Of a DNA stretch of 64,000 nucleotides, positions 17,227 through 26,330 are shown one piece after another. Below the pieces are notes generated by a model. It was given only the letters and a program-made list of their open reading frames with translations. It was not told where the DNA came from and made no database searches. The stretch is from assembly GCA_002238415.1 (NCBI GenBank), contig MPMI01000013.1:1-64000 (forward strand), given 5' to 3'. The first letter of the stretch is position 1. Each line of letters begins with the position of its first letter. The DNA is from Desulfurellaceae bacterium bin18 (GTDB lineage Bacteria > Desulfobacterota > Binatia > Bin18). The position numbers were made by a program, and so were the translations under genes.

Positions 17227-18354
17227 GTGGCGCACAAACGTTCCTCTTCTTCGCAGCCGACGTTAGATACGTTCAGAACGGAAATCGATCGGATCGATAC
17301 CCAAATCCTCACGCTGTTAAATCGCCGCGCCCGCCTGGCTGAACAGATTGGAAACACGAAAGGGGAGGCCAGTGCGGTCTATGTACCGGGTCGGGAGCGG
17401 GCCATTCTCGCCCGTCTGGCTGAGTTGAACACCGGGCCGCTGCCGATAGAGTCCGTTCAGGCTATTTATCGCGAAATTATTTCTGCCTCACGTGCGCTCG
17501 AAATGTCCTTGCGGGTTGCCTATCTCGGACCGGAGGCGAGCTATGCGCATATGGCCAGTAAAGAACAGTTTGGCTCAAAGGCTGAATTTGTCCCGGTGGA
17601 GACGATTCCCCAGATTTTCTCAGCAGTGGAAAACGGGCAGACCGAATATGGGGTCGTGCCCGTTGAGAATTCGAGTCAAGGCTCGGTTGCTCTGACGCTC
17701 GATCTCTTTATTGAAACGAATCTGCATATTATTGCCGAGCGGTCTTTAGCCATTCGGCACTGTTTGCTCAGCCGCGCCACAAAGCGGGAGCGTATTCAGC
17801 GCGTCCTGGCCCATCCGCAGTCTCTGGCCCAATGCCAGCACTGGCTGGCCACACATCTGCCGGGGGTGCCCACGGAGGCGGCGGCGAGCAATTCGCGGGC
17901 GGCTGAACTGGTGCGACGGGACCCTCACGCCGCAGCGATTGCCGGACGGTTAGCCGCGGAGCGCTATCGGCTCAACGTCATCGATGCGGATATCCAGGAT
18001 CAGGCCGCGAACTACACCCGTTTCGCTGTTCTGAGCCGGACCTGGCAGCCGGGTACGCCAAGCGGGGATGACAAAACGTCCCTGGTGCTGTCGGTCCGGG
18101 ATGAGCCAGGGGTGCTGTACCAGGTGCTGAGGCCGTTTGCCGCCCACAGCATGAGCCTGCTGCGGATTGAATCCCGGCCGCTCAAAGGACGACCCTGGGA
18201 ATATGTCTTTTTTATCGATGTTGAAGGCCATGTGGGCGACCAGGCGCTCGCCGACGCTCTGCGGGAGATCGAGCCCTGCTGCATGTCGGTCAAAGTGCTG
18301 GGTTCCTATACCTCCTTTGGGTCAGCGACGGAGTCGGCTCGGCAAAAACGGTGA
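17227..18354 (+). CDS. pheA: Chorismate mutase / prephenate dehydratase (P-protein)
   Basis: The 375-aa bifunctional enzyme converts chorismate to prephenate and then phenylpyruvate. An AroQ chorismate mutase domain covers about 15-95 (FRTEIDRIDTQILTLLNRRA). A prephenate dehydratase domain covers about 97-280 (YLGPEASYAHMA, VVPVENSSQGSV, NYTRFAVLSR with the catalytic Thr-Arg-Phe). A C-terminal ACT domain covers about 290-360, with the LYQVLRPFAAHSMSLLRIESRP phenylalanine-binding region split by one insertion, so feedback inhibition is likely. It starts at GTG 17227 and leads a tight operon: hisC starts 6 bp downstream. Confidence 0.95.
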   Translation: MAHKRSSSSQPTLDTFRTEIDRIDTQILTLLNRRARLAEQIGNTKGEASAVYVPGRERAILARLAELNTGPLPIESVQAIYREIISASRALEMSLRVAYLGPEASYAHMASKEQFGSKAEFVPVETIPQIFSAVENGQTEYGVVPVENSSQGSVALTLDLFIETNLHIIAERSLAIRHCLLSRATKRERIQRVLAHPQSLAQCQHWLATHLPGVPTEAAASNSRAAELVRRDPHAAAIAGRLAAERYRLNVIDADIQDQAANYTRFAVLSRTWQPGTPSGDDKTSLVLSVRDEPGVLYQVLRPFAAHSMSLLRIESRPLKGRPWEYVFFIDVEGHVGDQALADALREIEPCCMSVKVLGSYTSFGSATESARQKR

Positions 18355-18360
18355 ACGCGT

Positions 18361-19452
18361 ATGGATATTCGAAAGTATGTACCGGACTGGGTCCTGAGCC
18401 TCACCCCGTATCAGCCGGGCAAGCCGATTGAAGAGGTGGAGCGGGAATACGGGATCAGCAACTCGGTAAAAATCGCCTCAAACGAGAATCCCCTCGGTCC
18501 GTCCCCAAAGGCGCTTGAGGCAATTCGTGCGGCCCTACCCCAACTCAATCTGTATCCCGACGGCGACGCCTTTTATCTCAAGCAACGTCTGGCCGATAAA
18601 TTCGAGCTGGACCGTTCGCGGATTATTGTTGGTAACGGCTCGAACGAATTGATCGAGATGATCGTGCGTACCTTTTTGCGTGTGGGCGAATCGATTGTCG
18701 CCGCGGAGCACGCCTTTGCCATTTATCATCTGTGTGTACACGCGGCCGGGGGCCGCACGATTACCGTTCCGCACACCGGCTTCGCCTTTGATCTCGACGC
18801 AATGGCGCGAGCCATTGAAGCCGATACGCGCATTATTTTTCTGGATAACCCCAATAATCCCACCGGCACGATCTATACCAGGGCGGACTGGGAGGCGTTT
18901 CTGGAGAGGGTGCCACCGAATGTGGTGATTGTCGTCGACGAAGCGTATTTTGAATTTGTCGACGATGCCGACTATCCCGACTCGCTTGCCTATCATTCGG
19001 ATGAGCGGGTACTCGTCACCCTGCGCACGTTTTCCAAGATATGCGGTCTGGCCGGCGTTCGCGTTGGCTATGGCATTTCCTCACCAGAAGTGATTGATGC
19101 CCTCAACCGTATCCGTCAGCCCTTTAATGTGAATACCCTCGCCCAGGTGGGAGCGTTGGCCGCGCTTGACGATACCGAGCATATTCGCCGCACCCAGGAT
19201 AATAATCGGCATGGACTGGCCTATCTGCGTCGGGAGTTGGACCGTCTGGGTATTGCCTACGCGCCGAGCTGGGGGAATTTCCTCCTGGTCAAGGTTGGTC
19301 CTGGCGTGTCGCAACAGCTTCTGCCCCAGGGCATCATCATTCGGCCGATGGAGGGCTATGGCTATCCCGGCTATGCCCGCGTGAGTGTGGGCCTGGCTGA
19401 GGAAAACGAACGCTTTATTGCGGCTATGGAGAAGCTGCAAACGCAGGCATAG
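18361..19452 (+). CDS. hisC: Histidinol-phosphate / aromatic aminotransferase
   Basis: The 363-aa PLP enzyme has the HisC hallmarks KIASNENPLGPSP, YPDGDAFYLKQRLA, IIVGNGSNELIE, FLDNPNNPTGT, the VDEAYFEFV segment and Schiff-base lysine in TLRTFSKICGLAGVRVGY. HisC converts imidazole acetol phosphate to histidinol phosphate. Placed between pheA and tyrA, it probably also transaminates aromatic keto acids or prephenate, a role known for this clade and supported here only by context. tyrA begins 22 bp downstream. Confidence 0.94.
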   Translation: MDIRKYVPDWVLSLTPYQPGKPIEEVEREYGISNSVKIASNENPLGPSPKALEAIRAALPQLNLYPDGDAFYLKQRLADKFELDRSRIIVGNGSNELIEMIVRTFLRVGESIVAAEHAFAIYHLCVHAAGGRTITVPHTGFAFDLDAMARAIEADTRIIFLDNPNNPTGTIYTRADWEAFLERVPPNVVIVVDEAYFEFVDDADYPDSLAYHSDERVLVTLRTFSKICGLAGVRVGYGISSPEVIDALNRIRQPFNVNTLAQVGALAALDDTEHIRRTQDNNRHGLAYLRRELDRLGIAYAPSWGNFLLVKVGPGVSQQLLPQGIIIRPMEGYGYPGYARVSVGLAEENERFIAAMEKLQTQA

Positions 19453-19474
19453 CCTGCGCCACGCCTTATACAGT

Positions 19475-20377
19475 ATGTCACCCTTATTTCATCGTCTGCT
19501 TATCGTCGGGGTTGGTCTGATCGGTGGCTCGCTCGGGCTGGCGGCCAAGGCGCGAGGTCTGGTTGAACAGGTAATTGGATTTGGTCGGACCGAAGCCAAT
19601 CTGAAAATTGCGCTCGACCGCGGCCTCATTGATGCCTATACCTTCGATCCAGCCGAAGCGGCTCGGGGAACCGACTGCGTCCTGCTGGCCGTTCCGGTCC
19701 AGGCGACTGGCCCAGCCGCGCAACAGTTTCTGCCCTATCTCTCGCCGGGCTGTATTGTGACAGATGCCGGGAGTGTCAAAGCTCCGGTTGTTACTACACT
19801 TGAGTCGCTTGTTCCTGACTCGCTGCCCTGTGTGGCCGCACATCCCATTGCCGGGACTGAAAATGCCGGGGCTGGGGCGGCCTTTGAAACCCTCTTTGAG
19901 GGACGCTTATGCGTCTTGACGCCGACAGACAAGACCAATGTCGAGGCTCTGGCACGGGTCCGGGCCTTATGGGAGGGCGTCGGCATGCGAGTCGAAGAGA
20001 TGGACCCCGAGGTCCACGACCGCATTCTTGCCCAAGTCAGCCATCTCCCCCATCTCATCGCGTTCAGCGTGATGAATGGTCTCCTTCAATCCTTCCCTCA
20101 CTCGGTTCAGCCACAGTCGGAACAGGTCGACCCGCTTGTCTATGCCGGCAGTGCGTTTGCGGACCTGACTCGGGTGGCCGCCAGTCCCGTAGAGATGTGG
20201 CGTGACATCTGTCTCGGCAATCGCGAGGCTTTGCTGTCTGCTATTTCCAGCTTTGAAGCCGCGCTGACGCAGATGAAAGTCGCAGTGACCGATGGGGACG
20301 GACAAGCACTCTCGGCGGACATTGAGCGTGCCCGCCAGGAGCGTCAGCGCCTGACACGTTTGCGTGAGAAAGAGTAA
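19475..20377 (+). CDS. tyrA: Prephenate (or arogenate) dehydrogenase
   Basis: The 300-aa protein from ATG 19475 starts MSPLFHRLLIVGVGLIGGSLG, placing the Rossmann GxGxxG at residues 12-17. A start at 19385 would overlap hisC and add 30 non-homologous residues, so I reject it. Other marks are CVLLAVPVQ, VTDAGSVK, AAHPIAGTENAGAGAAF (substrate-binding His) and the helical dimerisation domain with SHLPHLIAFSV. It oxidatively decarboxylates prephenate to 4-hydroxyphenylpyruvate. No ACT domain is present. It is third in the pheA operon. Confidence 0.94.
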   Translation: MSPLFHRLLIVGVGLIGGSLGLAAKARGLVEQVIGFGRTEANLKIALDRGLIDAYTFDPAEAARGTDCVLLAVPVQATGPAAQQFLPYLSPGCIVTDAGSVKAPVVTTLESLVPDSLPCVAAHPIAGTENAGAGAAFETLFEGRLCVLTPTDKTNVEALARVRALWEGVGMRVEEMDPEVHDRILAQVSHLPHLIAFSVMNGLLQSFPHSVQPQSEQVDPLVYAGSAFADLTRVAASPVEMWRDICLGNREALLSAISSFEAALTQMKVAVTDGDGQALSADIERARQERQRLTRLREKE

Positions 20378-20395
20378 ACGTGTCATCCACTAGAC

Positions 20396-21721
20396 ATGAC
20401 ACCATCGGTAACAATCCCTCCCGCTCCGCACGGCATACAAGGCGAAATACGCCTGCCGGGCGATAAATCCATCAGCCACCGGGCCGTCCTGTTCGCAGCG
20501 CTGGCCACAGGAGAAAGCTGCATCCGGGGCTGTTCGCTGGGTGAGGATAATCTGCGGACGATCCGGGCGGTCCAGTCGTTGGGAGTCGGTATCGCTCAAC
20601 ACGACACGACAGTTATCGTGAAAAGCCGCGGCCGGGATGCTTTCCACCCTCCGAGCGACGTTGACGCCAGCATCGACTGTGGGAATTCCGGTACCACGAT
20701 GCGCCTGCTGTCCGGTATCCTGGCCGGATGTTCTTTTACGTCCCGCTTGGATGGTGATGCGTCGCTCCGGCGGCGCCCCATGGGACGGGTGATCGAGCCG
20801 TTACGGCTGATGGGCGCTACGATTGAGAGCGAAGGAGAACAGCACTGCGCGCCGTTACGGATTACGGGACAGAGCGGGCCCCTGACCGGCATGACGTATA
20901 CGAGTGCCGTGGCGAGCGCCCAGGTCAAATCCGCCATCCTGTTGGCGGGTCTGCACGCTACCGGGCGGACCACGGTCATAGAGCCAGCACGTTCCCGCGA
21001 TCATACGGAGCGCCTATTACCCGCATTTGGAGGGCGACTTGCGGTGCAGGGCCGAACGGTCTCCGTTGAAGGCGGAACGCCTCTCCATGCCCAGGATGTA
21101 AATGTCCCTGGTGACCTCTCTTCGGCGGCCTTTTTTATCGCGGCCGCCCTCCTGCTGCCACACTCGGAATTGCGTATTCGTCAGATTGGACTCAATCCCA
21201 CCCGGACGGGAATAGTGGATATCTTTCGGGCAATGGGTGCACAGATTGAGATACACAATGCACGCGACGTCTGCGGAGAGCCCGTCGGGGACCTGGTGGT
21301 CCGCTCAAGCCCCCTGCGTGGGGTCACAGTTGACGGTGAGTTGATTGTCCGCGCCATTGATGAACTGCCCATGCTGGCCGTGGTGATGGCGTTTGCCCAA
21401 GGCAGGTCCGTTATTCGTGGGGCTGAGGAACTGCGCGTCAAAGAGAGTGACCGCATTCACGCCCTGGCCGTCGCCCTGGCCGCCCTCGGAGTAACGGTTG
21501 AAGAACGGCGGGATGGGCTGGTGATCGCCGGGCAGGGCCGCGTGCGGGGGGGCACGGTCCACAGCCAGGGGGATCACCGGATTGCGATGGCGCTGAGCGT
21601 GGCCGGACTCGGTTCGGACGAGGGCGTTATCGTCCGCGAGCCGGAATGCATTGCCATTTCCTTTCCTGGCTATTACCGCCTGGTCCAGGAAGTGACTGGA
21701 GTCCGGCTGGAGACGGGATGA
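20396..21721 (+). CDS. aroA: 3-phosphoshikimate 1-carboxyvinyltransferase (EPSP synthase), class II-like
   Basis: The 441-aa enzyme makes EPSP from shikimate 3-phosphate and PEP. It shows LPGDKSISHRA (20-30), DCGNSGTTMRLLSG, GDASLRRRPMGR, ASAQVKSAILLAGL, RDHTERLLPAFG, NPTRTG and ELRVKESDR. These blocks read closer to class II (Bacillus/CP4-like) enzymes than to the E. coli class I form. The glycine in the NSGTTMR loop, replaced by alanine in CP4, is unchanged. The stop codon overlaps the cmk start by four bases. Confidence 0.95.
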   Translation: MTPSVTIPPAPHGIQGEIRLPGDKSISHRAVLFAALATGESCIRGCSLGEDNLRTIRAVQSLGVGIAQHDTTVIVKSRGRDAFHPPSDVDASIDCGNSGTTMRLLSGILAGCSFTSRLDGDASLRRRPMGRVIEPLRLMGATIESEGEQHCAPLRITGQSGPLTGMTYTSAVASAQVKSAILLAGLHATGRTTVIEPARSRDHTERLLPAFGGRLAVQGRTVSVEGGTPLHAQDVNVPGDLSSAAFFIAAALLLPHSELRIRQIGLNPTRTGIVDIFRAMGAQIEIHNARDVCGEPVGDLVVRSSPLRGVTVDGELIVRAIDELPMLAVVMAFAQGRSVIRGAEELRVKESDRIHALAVALAALGVTVEERRDGLVIAGQGRVRGGTVHSQGDHRIAMALSVAGLGSDEGVIVREPECIAISFPGYYRLVQEVTGVRLETG

Positions 21722-22425
21722 TGGCGGAGACCAAGAAGGGCCTGATCATCGCCATCGACGGTCCGGCTGGCGCAGGCAAGAGTACGGTCAGTCGTCTTTT
21801 GGCCGAACGGCTCGGCTATCGCTATATCGATACCGGGGCCCTCTACCGAACGATTGGCTTACTCGCTTGGGAACAGGGGGTGAGTCCGGACGACGGCGAG
21901 CGCCTGGCGGCCTTGTGTGACGCTGCGGATATTACGCTTTCGGACACCCGTGTTCTTTTGGGCAATCGGGATATTACGGAGGATATTCGTCGCCCGGAAA
22001 TGAGCCAGATGGCCTCAGAGGTCTCGGCTCAGCCGCAGGTCCGTCGGGCGCTCCTCGGGCTGCAACGTCGGCTCGGCGGGACCGGTGCGGCCATTCTTGA
22101 CGGGCGTGATATTGGGACGGTTGTTTTTCCGGATGCGGATATCAAAGTATTTCTCGACGCCTCGCTCGCAGAACGGGGACGGCGGCGCTATGCCGAGTTG
22201 CAACAACGGGGAGAGGCCAATGTTTCGCTTGAGCAGACCCTTCAAGAGATGGCGGAACGAGACCGACGTGACAGCCAGCGCGCCCATGCTCCGCTCCGAC
22301 CCGCAGCTGATGCCGTCCGCGTCGATACCACTGCATTGACCCAAGCGGAAGTAGTTGACAGCATGGCCGAATTAGTCCATGCCCATGCAAGTATTGAAAG
22401 CAAAAAGGGAAAACCGGGCTCGTAG
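21718..22425 (+). CDS. cmk: Cytidylate kinase
   Basis: The protein of about 235 residues phosphorylates CMP and dCMP. It carries the P-loop GPAGAGKST, the YRYIDTGALYRTIGLLA segment, GRDIGTVVFPDADIKVFLDAS and RDRRDSQRAHAPLRPA. Two adjacent ATGs exist (21718 and 21721); the first overlaps the aroA stop as ATGA. A start at 21646 is open but runs inside aroA and lacks homology. rpsA follows, the classic cmk-rpsA order. Confidence 0.95.
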   Translation: MMAETKKGLIIAIDGPAGAGKSTVSRLLAERLGYRYIDTGALYRTIGLLAWEQGVSPDDGERLAALCDAADITLSDTRVLLGNRDITEDIRRPEMSQMASEVSAQPQVRRALLGLQRRLGGTGAAILDGRDIGTVVFPDADIKVFLDASLAERGRRRYAELQQRGEANVSLEQTLQEMAERDRRDSQRAHAPLRPAADAVRVDTTALTQAEVVDSMAELVHAHASIESKKGKPGS

Positions 22426-22497
22426 CTCTTGCAACCTCGCCAAGAGGAGAGTATGCAAAGGCGAGGTACGGGAGCTTCGTAGGGGGTAAACCATAAC

Positions 22498-24375
22498 ATG
22501 GAACATAACGAACAGAACAACGCTGAAGAAACGACGCCAACGCACAGCGAGGTCACCACACAAGAGCAGACCCAAGCCCAGGACGTTGACACTGACAGCC
22601 AGACAGCAAACGAGAGTCAGTCGGCAGGGACAGCGGAAACCGGCGGTGAGACTCCGCCCGCAACACCAGCCCAGCCGGGCAGAGGTGGCGGGGAAGACTT
22701 CGGTCAAATGTTCGAAGAAAGCATGCGCTCGGTTCAACCGGGCGAAATCGTCCGAGGACGGGTGGTGAACATCGGACCGGAATTTGTCACGATTGATATT
22801 GGCTATAAATCGGAAGGACATATTCCTCTGGCTGAATTTCGCCAGCGAGATGGACAATTAACAGTTAGTGAAGGAGATGAACTAGAGGTCTATTTCGACT
22901 CGGCTGACTCCGACCAAGAGGGGATTGTTTTATCACGCGCAAAAGCAGAGCAATTCCGTATTTGGCGAGACATTGAGGAGGCGTTCAACAGCCACACGCC
23001 TGTCGATGGTTCCATTGTTGGCAAGGTAAAAGGCGGACTGCGCGTCGATATTGGTGTGGCCGCGTTTTTACCGGGCTCTCATGTTGACATTCGCCCCATC
23101 CGCGATCTGGATCAATTCCTGGGGAAAACCGGCAAATTCGCCATCCTCAAATATAATCGAGCCCGCTCCAATGTGGTCGTATCTCGACGGGCAGTGCTGG
23201 AGCAGGAACGTACCGCGCTTCGGGAAGAGACGCTGAAGGTGCTTGAGGAGGGGGTCATTATTGAGGGAACCGTCAAAAACATTACTGATTACGGGGCCTT
23301 TGTTGACCTGGGGGGGCTGGATGGTCTCCTGCACATCACCGATATGTCCTGGGGCCGGATCGGTCATCCGTCTGAGATGATCAAGGCCGGGGAGACGCTT
23401 AAGGTCGTTGTCCTCAAGTTTGACGTGGAAAAGGAGCGGGTCTCACTGGGCCTGAAACAACTCGTCCCCGATCCGTGGGGGTCGGTCACCGAACGCTACC
23501 TGCCCGGTAGTCGGGTACAGGGCAAAGTTGTGAGTCTGGCCGACTACGGCGCCTTTGTGGAACTGGAACAGGGCGTGGAAGGGTTGTTACACGTCTCCGA
23601 AATGTCGTGGACAAAGCGGATTTCTCACCCCTCGAAACTGCTCTCCGTTGGCGATGAGGTCGAAATCGTAGTCCTCGATCTTGACCCCGCCCACCGTCGC
23701 ATATCCTTAGGGCTGAAGCAGGTTTCGCCGAACCCGTGGGAGACGGTGCGGGCGACCCATCCGGTGGGCAGTCGCATCCACGGCAAAGTCAAAAGCATTA
23801 CTGATTTTGGCGTCTTTATTGAGGTTGAGGAAGGGATTGACGGCTTGGCGCATATCTCGGACCTGCATTGGACCCGGAAGATCAAGCATCCCTCAGAGCT
23901 GTTTAAAAAAGGCGATGAAGTCGACGCCGTTATTCTCGGTATTGATGTGGACAACGAGCGCATTTCGCTCGGGATTAAACAATCGGCTGCCGATCCCTGG
24001 GTCACCCTCCAACAAGAACATCCGGTGGGGAGTCGGATCAACGGTAAAGTGACGAGTGTGACCGACTTTGGCGTCTTTGTCGAAGTAGCCGACGGCATTG
24101 AAGGGCTGGTTCACATCTCTCAACTCTCAACCGAGCGAGTCGAGAAACCCTCAGCGCTTTTTGAGGTCGGCAACACGGTTGAAGCCGAGGTGATCCATAT
24201 CGATCCCCGTGAACACAAAATGGGACTGAGTGTGAAGGCCCTACGCCGCAGTGAAGAGCGGGCGGAAATGGAGGCCTACCTCCAGCGCGAACGAGAAGGG
24301 GCGCGCTTCTCCTTTGAGGATATCTTGGGAGAAGAGTTACGGCTCGATCGGGACGACGACCCACAGAAATCATAG
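22498..24375 (+). CDS. rpsA: 30S ribosomal protein S1
   Basis: The 625-aa protein contains six S1 (OB-fold) RNA-binding domains, roughly at 80-150, 165-235, 255-325, 340-410, 427-497 and 514-584. Each of the last four has a [I/V]xDYGAFV or DFGVFV core and an RISLGxKQ end. S1 brings mRNAs to the 30S subunit. The first about 75 residues are a Glu/Thr/Gln/Ala-rich, low-complexity extension not found in short homologues, which makes this S1 longer than the usual 550-580 residues. The gene sits between cmk and an IHF/HU gene, as in many proteobacteria. Confidence 0.96.
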   Translation: MEHNEQNNAEETTPTHSEVTTQEQTQAQDVDTDSQTANESQSAGTAETGGETPPATPAQPGRGGGEDFGQMFEESMRSVQPGEIVRGRVVNIGPEFVTIDIGYKSEGHIPLAEFRQRDGQLTVSEGDELEVYFDSADSDQEGIVLSRAKAEQFRIWRDIEEAFNSHTPVDGSIVGKVKGGLRVDIGVAAFLPGSHVDIRPIRDLDQFLGKTGKFAILKYNRARSNVVVSRRAVLEQERTALREETLKVLEEGVIIEGTVKNITDYGAFVDLGGLDGLLHITDMSWGRIGHPSEMIKAGETLKVVVLKFDVEKERVSLGLKQLVPDPWGSVTERYLPGSRVQGKVVSLADYGAFVELEQGVEGLLHVSEMSWTKRISHPSKLLSVGDEVEIVVLDLDPAHRRISLGLKQVSPNPWETVRATHPVGSRIHGKVKSITDFGVFIEVEEGIDGLAHISDLHWTRKIKHPSELFKKGDEVDAVILGIDVDNERISLGIKQSAADPWVTLQQEHPVGSRINGKVTSVTDFGVFVEVADGIEGLVHISQLSTERVEKPSALFEVGNTVEAEVIHIDPREHKMGLSVKALRRSEERAEMEAYLQREREGARFSFEDILGEELRLDRDDDPQKS

Positions 24376-24400
24376 GGCTTTCCTGATGGGGGATGGCAGC

Positions 24401-24742
24401 GTGACCAAAAGAGACCTGATCGAGGAAGTCGCCCAGCGCTATCCTCGTTTTTCACGACGGGATGCCGAGGTCATGGTCAATACGGTATTCGACAGTATGA
24501 CCGATGCCCTGGCCAGGACGGAGCGGATTGAAATCCGAGGATTCGGCAGTTTTATTGTCAAACAGCGTCCCGCCCGGGAAGGCCGCAACCCAAGAACCGG
24601 CGAGGTGGTCGATGTTGCGGCAAAAAAAGTCCCGCTCTTCAAGGTCGGGAAGGAGTTACGCCTCCGCGTTGACGGCCAGCCGCTTGCGGCAGCCGAACCT
24701 GGGACGGAGACCACGCCTGAAACAGATGACGCGGGCGGATGA
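24401..24742 (+). CDS. IHF-beta/HU family DNA-binding protein
   Basis: The product from GTG 24401 is 113 aa: MTKRDLIEEVAQRYP, DSMTDALARTERIEIRGFGSF, then the DNA-intercalating beta arm RPAREGRNPRTGE and FKVGKELRLRV. It bends DNA as a dimer. The upstream GGGGGA is well spaced for the GTG, which gives the MTKxxLI start typical of IHF-beta; an ATG at 24386 is the alternative. The tail after residue 93 (AAAEPGTETTPETDD) is acidic and unlike the core. It follows rpsA by 25 bp, the standard rpsA-ihfB order, so ihfB is the best guess. Confidence 0.9.
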   Translation: MTKRDLIEEVAQRYPRFSRRDAEVMVNTVFDSMTDALARTERIEIRGFGSFIVKQRPAREGRNPRTGEVVDVAAKKVPLFKVGKELRLRVDGQPLAAAEPGTETTPETDDAGG

Positions 24743-24863
24743 GGTTGAGGCGCGTGACACACCCGACCGGGGTCATTTTTTTCTATCCGACCACGCCCCG
24801 TTCCAGATAGCGCATCTTGATACACAACAGATGGGAATACTCTGAATAAAGGCAGGCAGTATT

Positions 24864-26291
24864 GTGCAACAGACGACTCCAACTGAAACGCTCCGTCGTG
24901 AAGTCCAGACGGTCGGCGACCTCAAGAAAATAGACTATCAGGTGCTTCCCGTGCGAGAAGAGATGCGGGCGAATTTGATCCGTCGGCTCTCTGCGGGGGA
25001 AAAATTGCTCCCCGGCATTATTGGCTATGATGAGACCGTGATTCCGGAGATCGAAAATGCGGTCCTGGCCGGGCATCACATTGTCTTTCTGGGTGAGCGT
25101 GGGCAGGCAAAATCGCGGGTGATCCGCGGCTTGACGTCTCTGCTGGACGACTATGTGCCAACCATCCGGGATAGTGATATTCCGGAGAATCCGCTGGCGC
25201 CCATCTCTCCGCAAGCGCGTCGCTTAGCAGCGGAACGCGGGGAGGCGCTTGAAATCCACTGGCTGTCGCGCGACGAGCGTTATGCCGAGAAGCTGGCGAC
25301 ACCCGATGTGTCCGTGGCCGACCTCATCGGCGAGGTGGACCCGATTAAAGTTGCCGAAGGACGCTACCTGACCGACGAAGAGACCATCCACTACGGGCTG
25401 ATCCCCCGGACGAACCGCGGCATTTTCGCGGTCAACGAATTGCCCGACCTGACCGAGAAAGTGCAGGTCGGCCTGTTCAATCTGATGGAAGAGCAGGACT
25501 TTCAGGTCAAGGGCTTCAAAGTGCGACTGCCGCTCGACGTGATTATCGTGGCGAGCGCAAACCCTGAAGACTACACGAGTCGGGGGCGTATTATCACGCC
25601 GCTGAAGGATCGTTTTGATGTGCAGATTCGCACCCATTATCCACGCTCCATTGAGGAAGAAATCTCCATTATGGAGCAGGAAGCCGTCCAGTTTGTCCAC
25701 GATGGTCTGGTGTTTCATACCCCGCCATTCATAAAGGAGATCTGCGCTCAGCTCACCATGGAGGCCCGGAATTCCAATGAGATCAATCAGTCGTCCGGGG
25801 TGAGCGTCCGCATGACGATCAACAATTTTGAAAGCGTGGTCAGTAATGCGGAGAAGCGGGCGGTACGCCTCGGCGAGAGCGAAGTCGTGCCGCGCATCAG
25901 CGACCTGCACGCGCTCTATCCCTCGACTGCAGGAAAAATCGAGCTGGAGTATATGGGCGAAGAGCAGAAAGACGAAGACCTCATTGAACGCCTGGTCAAT
26001 CGGTCCGTTCAGAAAGTCTTCGACAAATACATGCGGATCGAAAGTTTACAGCCGGTCATCGACCATTTCGCAAACGGCGGCGGCGTTGAAATTTCGGATA
26101 TGATGCCGTCTCAGGAATACGTACAGGGCCTCCAGAGCATTCAGGGGCTGCGGGAGAGCCTGACGGCCTTAGGAGTGGATGGCCAGCCGAGCTTCATCTC
26201 CACCGCCACCGAATTCATCCTGGAAGGGCTGCATCTGCATCAGAAGCTCAACAAAGAGCGCCAGGGCGGCCGCCAGACCTATCGCGCCTAG
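24864..26291 (+). CDS. MoxR/magnesium-chelatase-like AAA+ ATPase
   Basis: The 475-aa protein has an AAA+ core with Walker A GERGQAKS (77-84), a Walker B-type IFAVNELPDL, the sensor stretch VIIVASANPEDYTSRG and LKDRFDVQIRTHYP. The C-terminal half is helical with no recognised enzyme domain. The family works with VWA-domain partners to remodel or insert metals into target proteins. The natural partner is the VWA gene at 29531, now 3.2 kb away because of an accessory island. The start is GTG 24864; I see no strong RBS. Confidence 0.88.
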   Translation: MQQTTPTETLRREVQTVGDLKKIDYQVLPVREEMRANLIRRLSAGEKLLPGIIGYDETVIPEIENAVLAGHHIVFLGERGQAKSRVIRGLTSLLDDYVPTIRDSDIPENPLAPISPQARRLAAERGEALEIHWLSRDERYAEKLATPDVSVADLIGEVDPIKVAEGRYLTDEETIHYGLIPRTNRGIFAVNELPDLTEKVQVGLFNLMEEQDFQVKGFKVRLPLDVIIVASANPEDYTSRGRIITPLKDRFDVQIRTHYPRSIEEEISIMEQEAVQFVHDGLVFHTPPFIKEICAQLTMEARNSNEINQSSGVSVRMTINNFESVVSNAEKRAVRLGESEVVPRISDLHALYPSTAGKIELEYMGEEQKDEDLIERLVNRSVQKVFDKYMRIESLQPVIDHFANGGGVEISDMMPSQEYVQGLQSIQGLRESLTALGVDGQPSFISTATEFILEGLHLHQKLNKERQGGRQTYRA

Positions 26292-26330
26292 CCGCTCCGG
26301 CGGTGTTCCGCACCGTGAGAAAGCGCACCC

